In this document: piece after piece, positions 48,260 through 63,800 of the stretch
Layout of the letters: every line of letters begins with the position of its first letter
How positions within the stretch are numbered: the stretch's first letter is position 1
Source: Asterias amurensis
Lineage: Eukaryota; Echinodermata; Asteroidea; Forcipulatida; Asteriidae
Length of the DNA: 64,000 nt
Reading direction: 5' to 3'
Assembly: GCF_032118995.1 (NCBI RefSeq)
Contig: NC_092663.1
Span: 5,146,001 to 5,210,000 of the forward strand
The notes under the pieces: generated by a model
Told to the model about the DNA's origin: nothing
Seen by the model: only the letters and a program-made list of their open reading frames with translations
Database searches by the model: none
Position numbers and translations under genes: made by a program

Positions 48260-50514
48260 GTGCTAGTGTTTCACAACGAACACCTGGTCGTGCTCATTAT
48301 AAAACGGGTGTACCACAAAATATTGCAAGAACATCTCATTAATACAGAGCAACAGTCTACTTGCAATATATTCCGTAATTGACATCTTTGACGGCTGGTG
48401 AAGCGTATAAGCTGACCTTTCACCACTTTTGTTTTTGAATTGCTTGTGGTTCCACATCACTGGCTGTGAAGCGTATACGGTAGTTTTTACCGCTTTTTCT
48501 CGTTTATTTCTCTCTCAACCATTATGTGAGTTTTTAAATTTTTTAAACAAAAAACCATACAAAACTGTTTTTTGCGATTCAATCGGGTGTGCTTCTGTTA
48601 CAGGCATCCTTGGTTTCATTACAAGAATAACGCAGAAGGTCGGGGCTTGCACAGTAAGCGAAGATTGGTGATCGTAAGCGCATAAGTAGACGGTAAGCAG
48701 AGCCATGGAACTGGGTCCATAATCAGTTTAACCAATTCTAACTGGAAGTGTAATGTTTTTGTTTGCTTTGACAAGTTGAAATTTAAATAAGCTCTTTGAA
48801 CTAACCCGTTTCCCTATTTCTCCACTCCCACCTTTAAGCCATAATTTTATAACTATGTTTTCAATGATACGGCTCAGCGGCTTCTGCAAAAGCAAACAGA
48901 GAACAATGATGTTCGAATGCTTGTGTACATTCAATTGTCGAGTTGCCATGGCTCTGCGACGTTGACGTTATACTTAGCTCCGGGCTCGTAACCAACGTTT
49001 GGTTGCATGTTGGATCTATCAATGTATTTTTTCTTTTATGCCAAACAAAAAATGCTGTGTTGGAACTTGTTTGCTAAATGGATCGAAGTTGCGAGGATCG
49101 GAATTTGTTTATTTGTTTAATTTTCCCCCTCCAAAGTAACTACATCAAATCATACTGTAAATCCTGAAGAACTAACTAATCATATGAATTACGAGACAAA
49201 AAAACCCACTATATTTACTTTAAGCTAGATGATTGAACATAAAACAATTATTGTTACAAACAAATAATTATGTTTAAACTACACAAGAGCACTTTGACTA
49301 TTAATACTTTTTTGTTTAGATTTGCAATCACACATTCGACATGATGAGTAGGCTTTTGGAGGAGGCACTTTGCGAATACTTTGTTAATACCATTATTAAC
49401 GTAATTGTTCCACTGACACTATTGGTCAGACGTTGGTTCGCTGAAGGGCTGTGCGGACGTACTGGTGTGGAATAAATAACACTTTGCGATTGCAGCACAT
49501 GGGAATTCCCCGTCATGAGAAACAAACATGACGTCATTTCACCATAGCAACAGGTTGTGTTTGGGTGCAGCCTTTGAATAGCCTACGTTTGAGGGAGATT
49601 TCTAACGCTGCCACTGCTTTGGAATATTAACACCCTGTATGCGATGCGTCTTTGAAAATAACAAATAAACCAACATACAAACACAAATAATTTAATTTGA
49701 CATTTAATTAATTTCCAGTTATTCATCCCCCCCCCCCCCCCATGATATGAACAGACACGAGTATTTTCAACTATTCTTATCACTTTGAAAAACAACAAGC
49801 GAAGTCTGATTGGTATGCCTAATCATACTTTGTGAAAAGTGTTGGCCTGTCTTTCAAGCTGTAACCACTTTTGGATGCTTTGAGAAATTTTTGGTTATTA
49901 TTATATGCTCTTTTCTTTTCATAGTTTTCATTGCTTTTTTTCGGGAAACCAACGTAAACTCTGGCTCAGTGGTGTCGCCTAAAAAAGAATTAAGCAGAAA
50001 GCTGTCAATGAAATTACCTGAGTTTCTTCTGTCTTTACCAGTCCACCGCTGCTTCCAATTTTTTGATGGAACGTGTCTGCCCCCGTTTAGTCAATGGCAG
50101 CTGTATATAAAGGCAGAATAGTTCAACACTTTTTTGAAGAAGAGAAGATAACCAACTTTTGTTTAATTTCGACAGTTGTCAACAAGAAGCATATCACTTG
50201 AGAAAACAGCAAGCACAAACTGAGTGGTATGTCTAAAAACACACAATTTTCAGTTCCCCAGATAGAACGGGTTTCTAATTTGTAGGCAGGGGCTTGTAGA
50301 ATGGAACATATGGACAATATGAAAATAACAGGTGTCGTCTGGGTTTGCTCTTAACGACGCCTTTGTCGTCAGCATGTAGTTGGTAATGATACCATCACAC
50401 ATTGGCTTATCTAGTATACAGAATATAGATTAACCAGTTGGAAAGCTTTCGATTGCCACAAACAGTTTAAGCAACGCCCACTCAATGCAGACACGCGTAT
50501 TTGTTCAAAAGGAG
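48260..50514. other. Unassigned DNA before integrin copy B
   Basis: No exon recognised. In particular I found no sequence encoding a signal peptide followed by an FN-x-DT / FGY-x-V integrin start, which copy B would need. A 10-bp inverted repeat (ATATTGCAAG) lies at 48319-48371. Similar pieces at 49783-49823 and 50197-50235 (TCACTT-GA-AAACA-CAAGC, TGGTATG-CTAA) suggest an old local duplication about 415 bp apart. A poly-C tract is at 49729-49741. Confidence 0.4.
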
Positions 50515-51840
50515 CTCTTATTACAAATATGCCTACTTTTTAAAGACAAAACAAAGCCGAGATAGAGTTCTTAGACATCATTGAGCCCAAATAAGGAGCA
50601 TGTCCAGAGACTTTAAACAAAAATCGAAAATAATTTCTCTCTCTTTCTCAAAGTTGAAAACGGAAAATAGAGGTGAGCCCAAAGGTTGTTGACACAAATT
50701 TATCTTGTTGTAAAATTATATCATGCTAATAAATAGTTTTCAGAAAAATTGAGTGGCAGTTGATCCCCCTACAGGTCTATAAATACAGATCAAATGTTTT
50801 TGATTATAGCTAATTGTTATATTTATGTACCGCACAAGCCACTTATAGATCCTCGTCTTTTTAATTGGTTGAACATGCGTCACGTGTCATACATAATTTT
50901 GCTCATAGGAGTTATATAGTGATAAATATAGTGCGCTTACGTTTATAGTACGCTTCCCTATACAAACCATGAATAAGCTAACAGTCTGAATTTCACTTTG
51001 AAGTTGTTATCATATTCTGTTTATTACACTGACTCATATTATTATGCACCCACTGTTTGTACAGTGGCCGTTAAAACACAATAGCATAATGTTCACTCAT
51101 ATTGGCTATGAAAACTGCACTTCCTTGTCGATAACAACACAACTTCAGATTGTTGTTATTAGTAGGTAGGGGCCTATACAAATGTAGGGTTAGGCCAGTT
51201 GAACTCTCTTTTATTAGAGAGAAATAAATCAACACTGAATGGAACAGGCAGCATTGAAAGGCTGTGAGGTTATCAAGCTGTGAAGCTAACTCGTGAACAA
51301 TTTAACAACATGTTGCCATTTTTTTGTGCTATAGTATTTTATTACGGAACATCCTGCATGAAGTACTGACAAGCAACTATTCTTCATCCAATACTATGTT
51401 TTGCCAAACCAAACAGGAACGTCGCTCATAACATTATTAGTCTGGTTTATTTATTTACTGCATTCGCGGCCAATCAGGCCGACGAGTACGTTTTCAGTTA
51501 TTACTTTTTCAAGATATAGGTAAAAATGTATGTATATAATTATATATTAAGAATAGGTAGACATTAACCACACAATACAACAACAAAAAAATGCACAATT
51601 TTTCGTTTATAAGGGGCAAGGAAAGAAACAACCACATTATAAAAGAGTTTTGACAATAATAAATCAAAAATGGGTAATTGCCTAACGTTTCGCCCCTTTA
51701 GCACGGTGTTTCTCGAAGGATAAATGTCAACACAAACAAACTAGATTATCCTGCCACACCGGCAGCCAAGGTTTAGTTGTTCACCAGATCTTTGGTGTTT
51801 GATAGTAATTATACGCTTAGTATTGATGTTCTTATCACAG

Positions 51841-54800
51841 TTGGGGCACCGAGAGCCCAAACCTCCCAACCCGACGTGAATAAAGGAGGTGCCGTCTACC
51901 GTTGCCCTGTATGGGCCGGAGACTGTCGACAGATTGATTTTGACACCACAGGTTCGCTATACACTTTGTTATTATTATTCTTATACTTTATTCGGCATTC
52001 AAATCAAACATATACATAGGAAATAAAACAAGATTACACTGATTAAACGTCTTGGGCCAAGACTTATTTGTAGCTAGACTCATTACAACATTCACGATTT
52101 TGTTTTATCTTCCTATAAGGTCATCCTATGAACGATGCCGGGCTACAAGATGGTAGCAAGTCACATCAGTTTTTTGGAGCGACGTTACAAAGCTCTGGTC
52201 CTGATGGTGTCGTGGTGGTACGAGTATTTTGTCACAACTTTCAAGCTATTTAGTTTGTTAAAAGAAATGTCTTTAAAACAGTTTAAAAGGAAATTATAAT
52301 TCTTTCAAAAGAGGCGAGGAATTGAGCGTAGTATAGATCCCTGCTGGTGGAACTGACCCATTTTGGGTCAAGCTAACCGTGAAAGAGGTTAGAATTTGGA
52401 TTTTATTTCGGATTTTGCGTCAGTTTGAGCCATTACTGGGAAATTTGAATCAGATTCCGGTCCTCTTGACCCTGAAAATGGCCCAGGCCGAAATGGGACT
52501 CGGATACAAGTCAGATCCTACCCGGAAGTATTAGGAATGAACAACAGCATTAAATGTGTTAATAATAGATTATATAAATATTATGTTTAGGCATGTGCTC
52601 CACGGAGAGTATGGTCGTTAACCAACTTTGCGTCTCCAGACTCTCGACGGTATCCCGCTGGTGCATGTTTCACTGCGACCAACAACTTCGGGGACATCGA
52701 AGAGTTTACGCCGTGCATAGGTACGGGTTGTGTGGGTTCGGAGGAATTATATGTGAGGCAAAATGTATCATATTACATCATTTATTGGAACAAGTGAATC
52801 TAGAAGATAAATTAAAAAAATCACGATCTTAGCTTTCCGACATCTGATAAAAAGTCAGTTTGATTGTGAAATAATTGTGTGATCTGGAAATGAAATGACC
52901 TTGGGAGTTGGGTCTTACGATGACACAAACTGCACCTTGGTTGCAAACGATGAAAGTGGAAGAAAAAAGAAGAAAAATCTGTAATTGTTTGTATAGAAAC
53001 AGACATAACATGTTTGTCAGAGACGAGCGCCCTATATCGCCTTTTCGTTTACTTTCATCATCTTAAGTTTTGTTTTAATCTTGTAGCCCCTTATAAGGAG
53101 TAGCTGTTAGCATTGTTTAGGGTACACTTGCATACACAAGTACATTTTCTACACATTCCATAAAATTGTTCTCACCTGTTGTTAATAATAGATCCACGTC
53201 AGCCGGGGGTTCATAAAACAAGTGCATGTGAAGCTGGATTCAGTGCAGCTTTCACAGAGGTAAGTTTCCTTCGCCTCTATAATCAACAATTAAAAAGAAT
53301 AACTTTGGTCTTATTCAGCGCATTTCACACTGTTATCATCTCAATGCGCTTTAAGTTTAGAGGGACCTGGTCATTGGGCCATACCATTCCTTTAATCTTT
53401 CTCAGCCCCATGGGGATACAGCCCTAAAATACAGTGGCGCTCCAGGTTTTTTTTTTCATACGCAAAAATATCAACTCTACCCTCGCAGGTACTCAATTAT
53501 ATCCTAGGGGGAGAGAAGCAATTATAGTAAATCATCTTGCTAAAAGGACATAAGTGTCATGACCGGGATTCGAACACACACTTCGATGACTTAACTATCT
53601 GAACTTGAATTCGATGCTCTAAAACATCTCTGCATCGATTTATACTGTCGCAAGAGTATTGAATTGAATTGAAGAACTGTATAGGAAACCAATTTTTTTA
53701 GGATGACGACTTCTTAAAACTTAAATATTTGTCTTCTGACATTTCAGGATCTACAATTGATTCTTGGTGGGCCCGGAAGCTTCTACTTCCAAGGTAAAAC
53801 AATATTATTATTTTTATTATTTTTTCGAATCGGGCCGCCTTCGTTATACATTTTGACCCCTGCAGTTTTACTACCACAAAAAGTACAACGTTACTTTAAT
53901 TGTTTTTAAACAAAGACTGTGACAACTGCCAAATGTGTCCAGTGTCTCTAAGGTTATACCTAACATCTTGTTCTTTTGTCATCAGGCCAAGTGATATCTG
54001 TCGCCCTCAACTCATCAGATGTGCAATTCACCCCAGAACGTGATATAACCTTTGATAATTTCTATCGCGGTTACTCTGTCGTCACTGGTAGATTCGGCCC
54101 GACTGGGGTGTATGCCGCGAGTGCACCCCGCGGCGAAGGACTGCTTGGAGTGGTAAGAAAACTGTTCAAATAAATGTTGTATGGTTTCGTAAGAATTAAA
54201 TTTGTTAGTTGGTCATTCAATTGTTTTTTTTATTATGGTTTTACCCTAAGGGCCTTGTCACACCAGGCAACTTATACAGCCAACTTATACAGGCAACAAC
54301 TGCAGTGCATGCTACAGGACCATTTTGACCAGGAAACGTGTCAACATTACGCACAATCTGTGTTTAAATTATACTACGGGGGTCAGCCTGACCCGGATTG
54401 AATCAAGCCTCCTGTGGGACCCTTAATCCGAGTCAATTTATTTGACCAGGGAGTTTTAAGATATTAACACCTTGCCGTGTCTTATTTCCTGATGCAGGTG
54501 TCAGTATGGAACGAGGACTTGACTGCTACTGATATTGAAATTGTTGGGTCGCAGGTTGCTGCCTACTTCGGTCATGCTTTAGTAGCCACAGATGTCAACA
54601 ATGACGGGTTTGTATTCATGTTTTTTTATAAGTCTTTTTTTTTTTGTCACAACAGGGCGCCAAAAGTTATACAGGCAACCGGAGCGATTGCATTTCTCAT
54701 GATGAAAATGCACTTATTGTATTAAGAGTAGAAAGACTAAATGGTTGCTTGTGGTGAAACAAAACCCACATCCAACACCCCAACAAACAAACAATACAAC

Positions 54801-57800
54801 AGATAAAGCCCTTCCAACACTGCAGTTATTCTTTCACGTTCTATGAACAGGTAGGCATACATACCGAATCCATACGAAACAATTATCAGATGAATCAACA
54901 TTCCATTATGACGACATACAAAACATTTTTCTAAGCCAATATTGGACTTTTATTGTTACAATATTGATTAACTCTTGTTGGAATCAAGCGTACAATGTAA
55001 TTTGCAACAGGTGTTTCTACGCACAATGGGGTGCCTTCCTTTCTAAGTGAAGTTACCTATAAGGCTCCAAGAAATATCGCATTTCCTTTAAAATAATTTC
55101 ATGTTTATTGAACAAACAAAAATTGATATGTTGAATTTGATTGACTTTATTTGTTATTGATAGATTGGACGATTTGATTATCGGAGCGCCTATGTATGTG
55201 GATCCAGATAGTCTAATTGAAAGATGGGAGGTCGGCCAAGTGCACGTCTACCTCCAAAATGCACTGGTAAGTATATATAAAGTTAATTAAAGCCAAGTTA
55301 CTTACTAATTTGTTTTATTTTAGTCACAAATTGATTGTAATATTCGCATTACATTTCATGTTGCCATGTAATTTGAATGATTAGTTCTCAAACTTCAAAC
55401 ACAAGTATAACTCCACAAATCATTGGAAGAAAATACTGAATGACTTTAAAGGCAGTGGACATTATTGGTAACTGTCAACACTAGCCTTCACAGTTGATGT
55501 ATCTCAACATATGCATAAAATAACAAACCTGTGAAAAATTGAGCTCAATCGGTTATCGAACTTGCGAGATAATAATGAAAGAAAAAACACCCTTGTCACA
55601 CGAAGTTGTGTGCGTTTAGATGGTTGATTTCGAGACCTCAAGTTCTAAATCTGAGGTGTCGAAATCAAATTCGTTGAAAATTACTTCTTTCTCGAAAACT
55701 ATGGCACTTCAGAGGGTGTCGTTTCTCACAATGTGTTATACCATCAACCTCTCCCCATTACTTGTTACCTATTAAGGTTTTATTCTAACAACTATTTTGA
55801 GTAATTACCAATAGTGTCCACTGCCTTTAAGGACCTTGAGCGTCACTGGGTGACGGATGTTAGTACATTATTATCTTCTGTGCAGTTTCAAAAACGTTCT
55901 CTTTTATTTTCCTCAGGGTGAATTCACGGAAACTGACACATTGACTGGTACCCACCCAGGAGGTCAATTTGGATTCAGTATTGCTGCACTAGGAGACATC
56001 AACTACGACGATTTCAATGGTAACTCAAACATATGTTTCCCTGACTTTATATTCCAGTTTTTGTACATTTAGATGCATGTGAAAATATACAATATAATTT
56101 GTTTCTCTCTTCCATTCCCACTTTATATTCTCCAAAACAATTATAATTGTTGATTTCTTGTCTTTAGATATTGCCGTTGGAGCTCCGTATGCCGATGACG
56201 GAATCGTCTACATTTATCAGGGGCGGCGAAAGGGAATCAAGCAGGCTGTCTCCCAGGTAGAACAATATGCGATAAAATCATTTAAACATTTCCTGTAAAC
56301 ACTTATTCTTAATAATTAATACTAAAAAAAACAAAAAAAACAAAAAAAAACAATAGTAATTGGATGTAGATGTTAGTTTTGCTGTTGTGTAAGTATTAGT
56401 AGCCTACTTTCCCCTGTTTTGTAAAAATATGATCCACCGGCAAATCACTCGCGTGGGATTCGAGGCCGACATTTGCAAAGATCGTAGGTTCGAATCTCAT
56501 CCTAGTTATTTGATTTTTTCACAAACAGTTTATATATTCATTTTAATGGCATAACTGTTTCTTTTATTGGTCAATGTTTTTTTTAAGTTATCACGCGAAC
56601 AAAACTTTATAATAATAGTTATGTTAAAAAAAAATAACATAAATTCAGACGGGACCCTCTCTCTAATTTTTAAAAGATTTTACAACAATTGTTCACGTTT
56701 TTAAACTTCCATCTTCAAATTATGTTTAAAAATTTGTTTTCTTCTTATAACACATACTGATATTAACATTCATGGGATTTGTTGATCTCGTCAATTAGGT
56801 TCCGTAATGACCTAGAGGCACAAATTATTTAATTGAATTGCTTCTTAAAGAGCCTTTTTTATATTGCCTAGATCTTACGACCGTCTGATTTCGGCTTGAA
56901 TATAAAATCATTTGGAACGTCACTAACTGGTGGGATGGACATGGATGGTAACGAATACAAAGGCGAGTATTATGTACAATTCAAAATGAATCACAGTTTT
57001 ATCAAAAAATAAATTGATTTAATTGAATGCATTTAAGATATCAAAACGAAATACGGAGATCCGCCTATAATTCTCGCTCGATTTTACAAAGCGCTAAAAC
57101 TCACCTAAAAGATGACTTTATAATTTATAACCTTACTTATCTGTATTATGCCATCATTATTTTAAAACCTCGTAATTTAAAAGATGTTTAAATGCTTTAT
57201 AAGTAGAAAGATACTGATTTGTTGTCTTTTACAGATATGATGGTTGGAGCGTCTGTATCGTCTACCGCTGTGCTTGTCAGGTAAATTAAGAAACCCTTCT
57301 GGATCTTTGCATTATTTATTTATTATTTTTTTTTTCGTATTTGATATGCGCCATTCTTGTACTAATCAAAATTCTTCTCTCTTTTCTTATTTTTCAAGTT
57401 GTCGATATAACTCGAAGTCGAAGAATATAAAAGCAACATTGGTACACATGATCGCATAATATTTGAATCTTCCTTTTTTATATATATTTCATTCAGGGCA
57501 CGACCGATTGTAAAAGTTCAGAAAACATTGAGCTTTGAACCAGAACAGATTAATCTTGATGTCAAAGATTACAGATTACCAACAGGGAGAATAGCAACGA
57601 GGTAAGTTTAGTGCAATTTTAAGAAAATAGACTTAGCTGTTACAAACTGTTTTCAAACCAAAAGGACCTATCGTATTATAAGTCTGACGTTTCGACCCTA
57701 GCAGAGTCTCCTCGAAGGCTATAGGTGACAACACAAAGAAACATGAAGTAACGACCTTAGCAGAGTTCTTCTCGAGGCCTGAGTTCCTGTATGTTAAAAT

Positions 57801-60800
57801 GTTTAACTGAATGTTTACTTTGATGTTAATTCTAGCTTCAATGTGACTGCATGTTTCTCAACAAGAGGGATAGGAATACCAGACGATATCGGTAAGCTGA
57901 GAAAATCGTTTAACGTTATCTTAATAGCAATATTATATTTTACTCAAGTGTTGATGGTTTGAATCGTTGGTGAATGGTTCGATTCACATTCATGCAACAT
58001 GTACTTGATGAGCAAAGCACCAAGCAACACTTGGTTTTCTTCACTCAGATGTGTTTATGAATTGGAACCTGCAAAGGGCTGAGACAGTCTTGAGTTGGAG
58101 TTACCCCGTGGCGATAATTATACACACCTTTAAATTGTATACTCACCAGAAACTGCCTACTTAGACTTGTGGCAAGTCGTTAATGTCGTGGTAGCTGAAG
58201 ACTGTTCTCGCAAGATCACTGCTCTCGCGCGAGACTGCTGGCTCCCCACCTAGCAAGGTTCAGCAGTCTCATGAGAACATCTTCATCCCTTTCATCAAGA
58301 CAAACATTTAACGACCTGTCTACAAGTCTATCTAAAATATAAGCTTGTTGAAAAGGGATAATATAACGTTAAAAAAAAAAAAAAAAAAAAAATCTTCTTC
58401 ATTTATCTTCGCTATAAGAACCAATTATTATTGTTTCGCTGTAAAACGCTATGATCATGTTCTTTAGAAAAGCGCTATACAAGCACATATTTTTATTATG
58501 CAAGTGACCAAATCTTTGAATAGTGTTTATCGATAAAGGTAAAACCTCACTGCCTTTCTCCAGATGTCCAGTACAGTCTAGAATTAGACGTCAGTTTAAC
58601 GACCACCGATCGAGCAGCATTCGTTCAGGAAAACAATTTGGAGTCATCCAAGCTTACTCGAACAATTCAACTCATTAAAGATGACAGCTTCAAGTGTCAG
58701 AAACATCTAGCCTATGTCAAGGTAAAAGTTACATTTCAATCTACGGCCATGGAAGTTTGTTTATCTGTTTTCGTTATTTGATGATAAACTTAGTTTTGTA
58801 AGCCCAGTTTTTTTTCACTCTGCAACTGGGCGCCTTAGTAATGATTTTGTACTATCTTTAGATTGTTATTCAAGAGAAGAACTTCCCTATAAGTGTTCGT
58901 CTAACCTATGAACTTGCTTCTTCGATGACTAACCCCATGGATCCTGTTAACTCGGAAGTGCAACCAATTCTAAATGAACTTCCAGTGCCTGTTTATGTGG
59001 AACCCGTGAGTTGGATTTAATTTCTCTGATGATAAATATTTAAACATAATATGACAATATGAGCCTGTGACACTAATTATAGCAGACGGTCATGTAGAAC
59101 TCTGCACTGTATTTCTGTTAAGTCTACTTTTTGTGTGGCTCCTTTTTGTTCTATTATGCCACATGTTGTCTCGTAAAATAATAACACTTACAAATATATT
59201 AAGTTTTATCTGTACATTTATTGTTAAATCGTTATTTTAACTGTTGCTTATAAACTTGGTATTGTTTTACCAAAAATTTAAATTAGAACTAGGACAATGA
59301 AAAGTTTGTTTTTTTAAGCTCACTTGTGCCAAGTATACCAAGTAAACTTGTCCATAAACCCTGGTGTTGCCATTGTGTTAAAGGTCGAATGTGTTGAACA
59401 ATGTACACCTTTGCACATCTATCATTTAAAACATAAAGAGATAAAGACGAGCAGCCAGAATCCTACTGCCAATATACAATTGTCTTAATCATACTTTTGT
59501 TTATACACACAGCTGTTGATACAAAATACATGTAAGAATTACTTGTGTGTTCCAGACCTCCTGCTGACCGCTAAAACGTTAGTATTTTTTTTTTAAACAA
59601 TTGCTACTCAATTTGTTCAAAAAGTATTTATGAATTTATTGAATTCCTTTGATTGTTGACTGTTCTTACATATGTGGTAACTTTAACCTTTAACCTTTAA
59701 CCTTTAAAGTAACTATAAAAGGTTAAGGTACTGTTTGTACAACACAAAACACAAAGATCCGCAGATTAAACTTACACGGTTTAAAGGCAGTGGACATTAT
59801 TGGTAATTACTCAAAATAATTATTAGCATAAAATCTTTCTTGGTGACGAGTAATAGGGACAGGTTGATGGTATAAAACATTGTAAGAAACTGTTCCCTCT
59901 GAAGTGCCATAGTTTTCGAGAAAGAAGTAATTTTCAACGAATTTGATTTCGAGACCTCAGATATAGAACTTGTGGTCTCGAAACCAACCATCTAAACGTA
60001 CACAACTTCGTATGACAAGGGTGTTTTTTCTTTCATTATTATCTCGCAAGTTCGATAACCGATTGAGCTAAAAATTTCACAGGTTTGTTATTTTATGCGT
60101 ATGCTGAGATACACCAACTGTGAAGGCTAGTCTTTGACAATTTCCAATAGTGTCCACTGCCTTTAAGTTGATATAAAGATTCCCTCAAAAATTTACTTGC
60201 TGAGGTGCTGTAGTTTTTGAGAAATGAGTAAAACAATTTCACGAAAATAATCTCAACAGACGAACATTATTTAGCATGAAAACATGTCTCCTGAAAACTA
60301 TGCTCTTTGTTTTTCACCCTTTGTCTCATAAACGTTACAACTTATAATGAAGCTGATTGTCTACAGCTATATTTTTTAAAGACATTTTCATTCACAGTAT
60401 GATAGGGGTTCATGTCATGGCTGAATTTACAGAGGTATCATTTACCCTTTAAGTGTTGAAATTGTATTAAAAAAATTCTTCCAATAGCACTACTGATCTA
60501 GTGGCATTGGGTGATGACTGGGAGCTAAGCATCGACGTTGATGTCACGAACTATGGTGAAGACGCTTACGAAAGCTCCTTTACAGCTGTCCTACCAGAGG
60601 GTGCAGCATTCGCCAGACTCCAAAGGATCTCCAAGGTAAACCCTGTTGTCTTCAATAATGAGCTCAAATTTTCGGTAATAAAGCCAGCGTTTTGCCTTGA
60701 TTTTTGTCAAAGGATTTCAGAAAACATCCCTGGTTGACCTTCCCTGTTATAATTTGTAATGGGGGGAATATTTTCTGTAATAAAGCCATCGTTTTGCTTT

Positions 60801-63800
60801 TAATTTTCTTTTAAATGCGACATAAGACCCTCAATTTAAAGGCACTGGACACTGTTGGTAAATAAAAATTTACTCGGTAACGAGCATTGGAGACCTCTTG
60901 ATGGATATTAAAAATAAAAATAGAAATGGCTCCTCTGAAGTAACGTAGAATAGAAATGGCTCATCTGAAGTAACGTAGTTTTAAAAGGAAGTAATTTTGT
61001 ACACAAAAAAGTATACATGAAGGCCTGAAACATTTTGTTCGGCATCTAATAAAAGCACACACAAGTGCGTTTTTTTTTCTTCATTATTTTCTTGCAACTT
61101 CGATGACCAATTGAGCTCAAATTTTCAAAGGTTTGTTATTGTATGCATATGTTGAGATACACCAAGCGATAATATTGGTATTTGACAATGCTTTTATTTA
61201 ATTTAGGATTTATCCGTAGAGTGTCTGGCGGATGAAAACACCGGAGAAGTGGAATGCGACATTGGAAACCCGCTTCCTGAGGAGCATACAGTAAGAACAA
61301 AACTTTAAATTCGTATTTTTTTTAATCATTGCGTAAAGAAAAACAAAACATTCAGTTTAAGGTTTTATCCTTTGCTTCATTGGTGGAATTTTAAAAATAT
61401 GTTGCAGAGGTTGTGTTTTTTTTATTTTCATTTCTTGTTTTTGTTTTTGCCAGGTGAGTTTTAGACTGATTATAAGAAATGATGGATTGTCAGGAGATGC
61501 TTCTATGTTTACAATCGGGATGTCTGTGAATAGGTAAGCCAAGTCAACAAAAGCCACCAGAAGTTTAAACGATTTTTTTTTATTCCTGTGGCCAAATTCA
61601 CAAAGAGCTTTATATTGATCGTAACTGCACATCAATCGTATTTGCTAAGTAAAGTGTGATGTCACAATACAAATCACCATGGTTATACTGAAAATTTGTC
61701 TGACGATGGATTGTATCGGTTTGTGAAATCGACCCATCATTATAAGTTTGAGCCTTTTTATTGCGAAATAAGACATAATTGTTGCTGGTAGCAACAGATG
61801 TCACATGTTATAAGGAATCTTCATTTGTTTTGATTTGTCTGCGAATGATACTCTTGTTTTAACCTTTAGTTATAACTATGAACCGAGGAACATCAGTGGA
61901 GACAACTATGCTAATGTTACCGTCGGAGTATATGCAGCAGCTGAGCTATCACTTTTTGGGTATGTATTGTGTCTTCAAACCATCAACAAACAAAGAAACA
62001 AAAAATCCAAAAACAAATAAACAAACAGAAGATAAGTATATATTTGGTTGGCGAAAATTACATCGGGCTTTTGAATGTACGTGTTGTACATTCCTTTATT
62101 TAAGACAGACACAAAATAATTCAAATGTATCGACTGTTTCAGAAAAGCCAGGAACATTATTAATTTAATATTATTATTTGAGAATTCTCTTGCACTTCAC
62201 TGTAGTTAGTCATGAATTAATTGACAATTGAGATAACATTATCCTGTTTCTGTGATGCAGGATATCTGTACCACAGCAAGTTCTTTTCTTCTTTCCAAAT
62301 AAGAGCCAAATTGATTCATTAGATAAGCCTGAAACAGAGCAGGAGGTGGGGCCAGAAGTGCAACACTTGTACATGGTAAGTAATTATGTCTTAAGGAAAT
62401 TGCCTTTTTGACGTCCTTTCGGGAGATCTCGACAAAACTGTCAATCTATACTATTTCTGTAAAGTTAGTTATGGTGAAATTTCTGAAAACAGTTTGTTTA
62501 ACTGGTTTTACTCGGAGGTTGAAAAATTGAAAGTATGGGATGGCAAATTTTAATCTGTATGGACCCATTATAACTTAAAAACCGCTCACAACAAGCACTT
62601 AAATTATTCCAGCTTCGAAATCTTGGACCAAGCGAGATTGGAGAAACAGAAGTTAAAATCTTCTGGCCACTTGTAGATGCCGACGGGGATTACTTACTGT
62701 ATCTGGTCAGTGCCAATCTCGGAACTGGAGAGGCATGCACGGTAGAGGGCGGTGTGAATCCTGATGGCTTGGAGGTGAGTGGTCCCATGTTTTTAGCCAC
62801 AGTGATAAAGACATGAACTGGTTTACATTCACATGCACGTCGGGTTTGACTGCGAATCTTCAGGACCATGTAAGAGGTCAAAGGCGGTGATGGACGTAGG
62901 CTAAAGGCAGAGATCTCTGGCATAATTCCCTGGCCTCGAAGTGTGACGTTAAGGCTAGTTTATCCTATACCTTATCTAGATATCAAATTACTTTGAGCGC
63001 ATTTGTGAAGTAACATTTTTGTTTGTTTGAAGATTTGATGAGTTTTAAAGGCAGTGGACACTATTGGTAATTACTCAAAATAATTATTAGTATAAAACCT
63101 TTCTTGGTGACGAGTAATGGGGAGAGGTTAATGGTATAAAACATTGTGAGAAACAGCTCCCTCTGAAGTGCCATAGTTTTCGAGAAAGAAGTATTTTACC
63201 ACGCATTTGATTTCAAGACCTCAAGTTTAGAACTTGAGGTCTCGAAATCAACCATCTAAACGCACAGGACTTCGTGTGACAAAGGGTGTTTTTTCTTTCA
63301 TTATTATCTCGCAAATTCGATGACCGATTGAGCTCAAATTTTCACAGGTTTGTTATTTTATACATATGTTGAGATACACCAACTGTGAAGGCTAGTCTTT
63401 GACAATTACCAATAGTGTCCACTGCCTTTAATGAAAATAATTTACCCCCTTCATGACATTAAAATCTCTAAAAGCGCCCTCACTGAGGCCGAACATCATT
63501 GGATGATAGCTGTTTAGTGTTTTGTGCCAATACGTGTACATGACCTCGGCGTCCCCTTAGCACGTCGGGTTTTCCCAAGGGGTGTATTATTCCCAAAGCC
63601 CTCGTGGTTTAAAACAGAGAGTGGCACAGATTGCCTTTGTTCCTGCTGGTTAAGTGGTGTCAAAGATTCAAGTTACACACAAACCTCTTTTAAACGGGCT
63701 TTGAGCTTTGTCCCAATGTAATATTTGGTAATGTTTTGAATGTTTTCAGCTGGAATCAGTTAACATCAACGGTACCAGTTCACGTAAGCGACGTCAGGCT

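Noticed and set aside
49810-50121. 103-codon frame with a hydrophobic stretch before copy B, considered as a replacement first exon
   Set aside because: It lacks an integrin N-terminal FG-GAP start and a suitable donor, and its hydrophobic part is internal.
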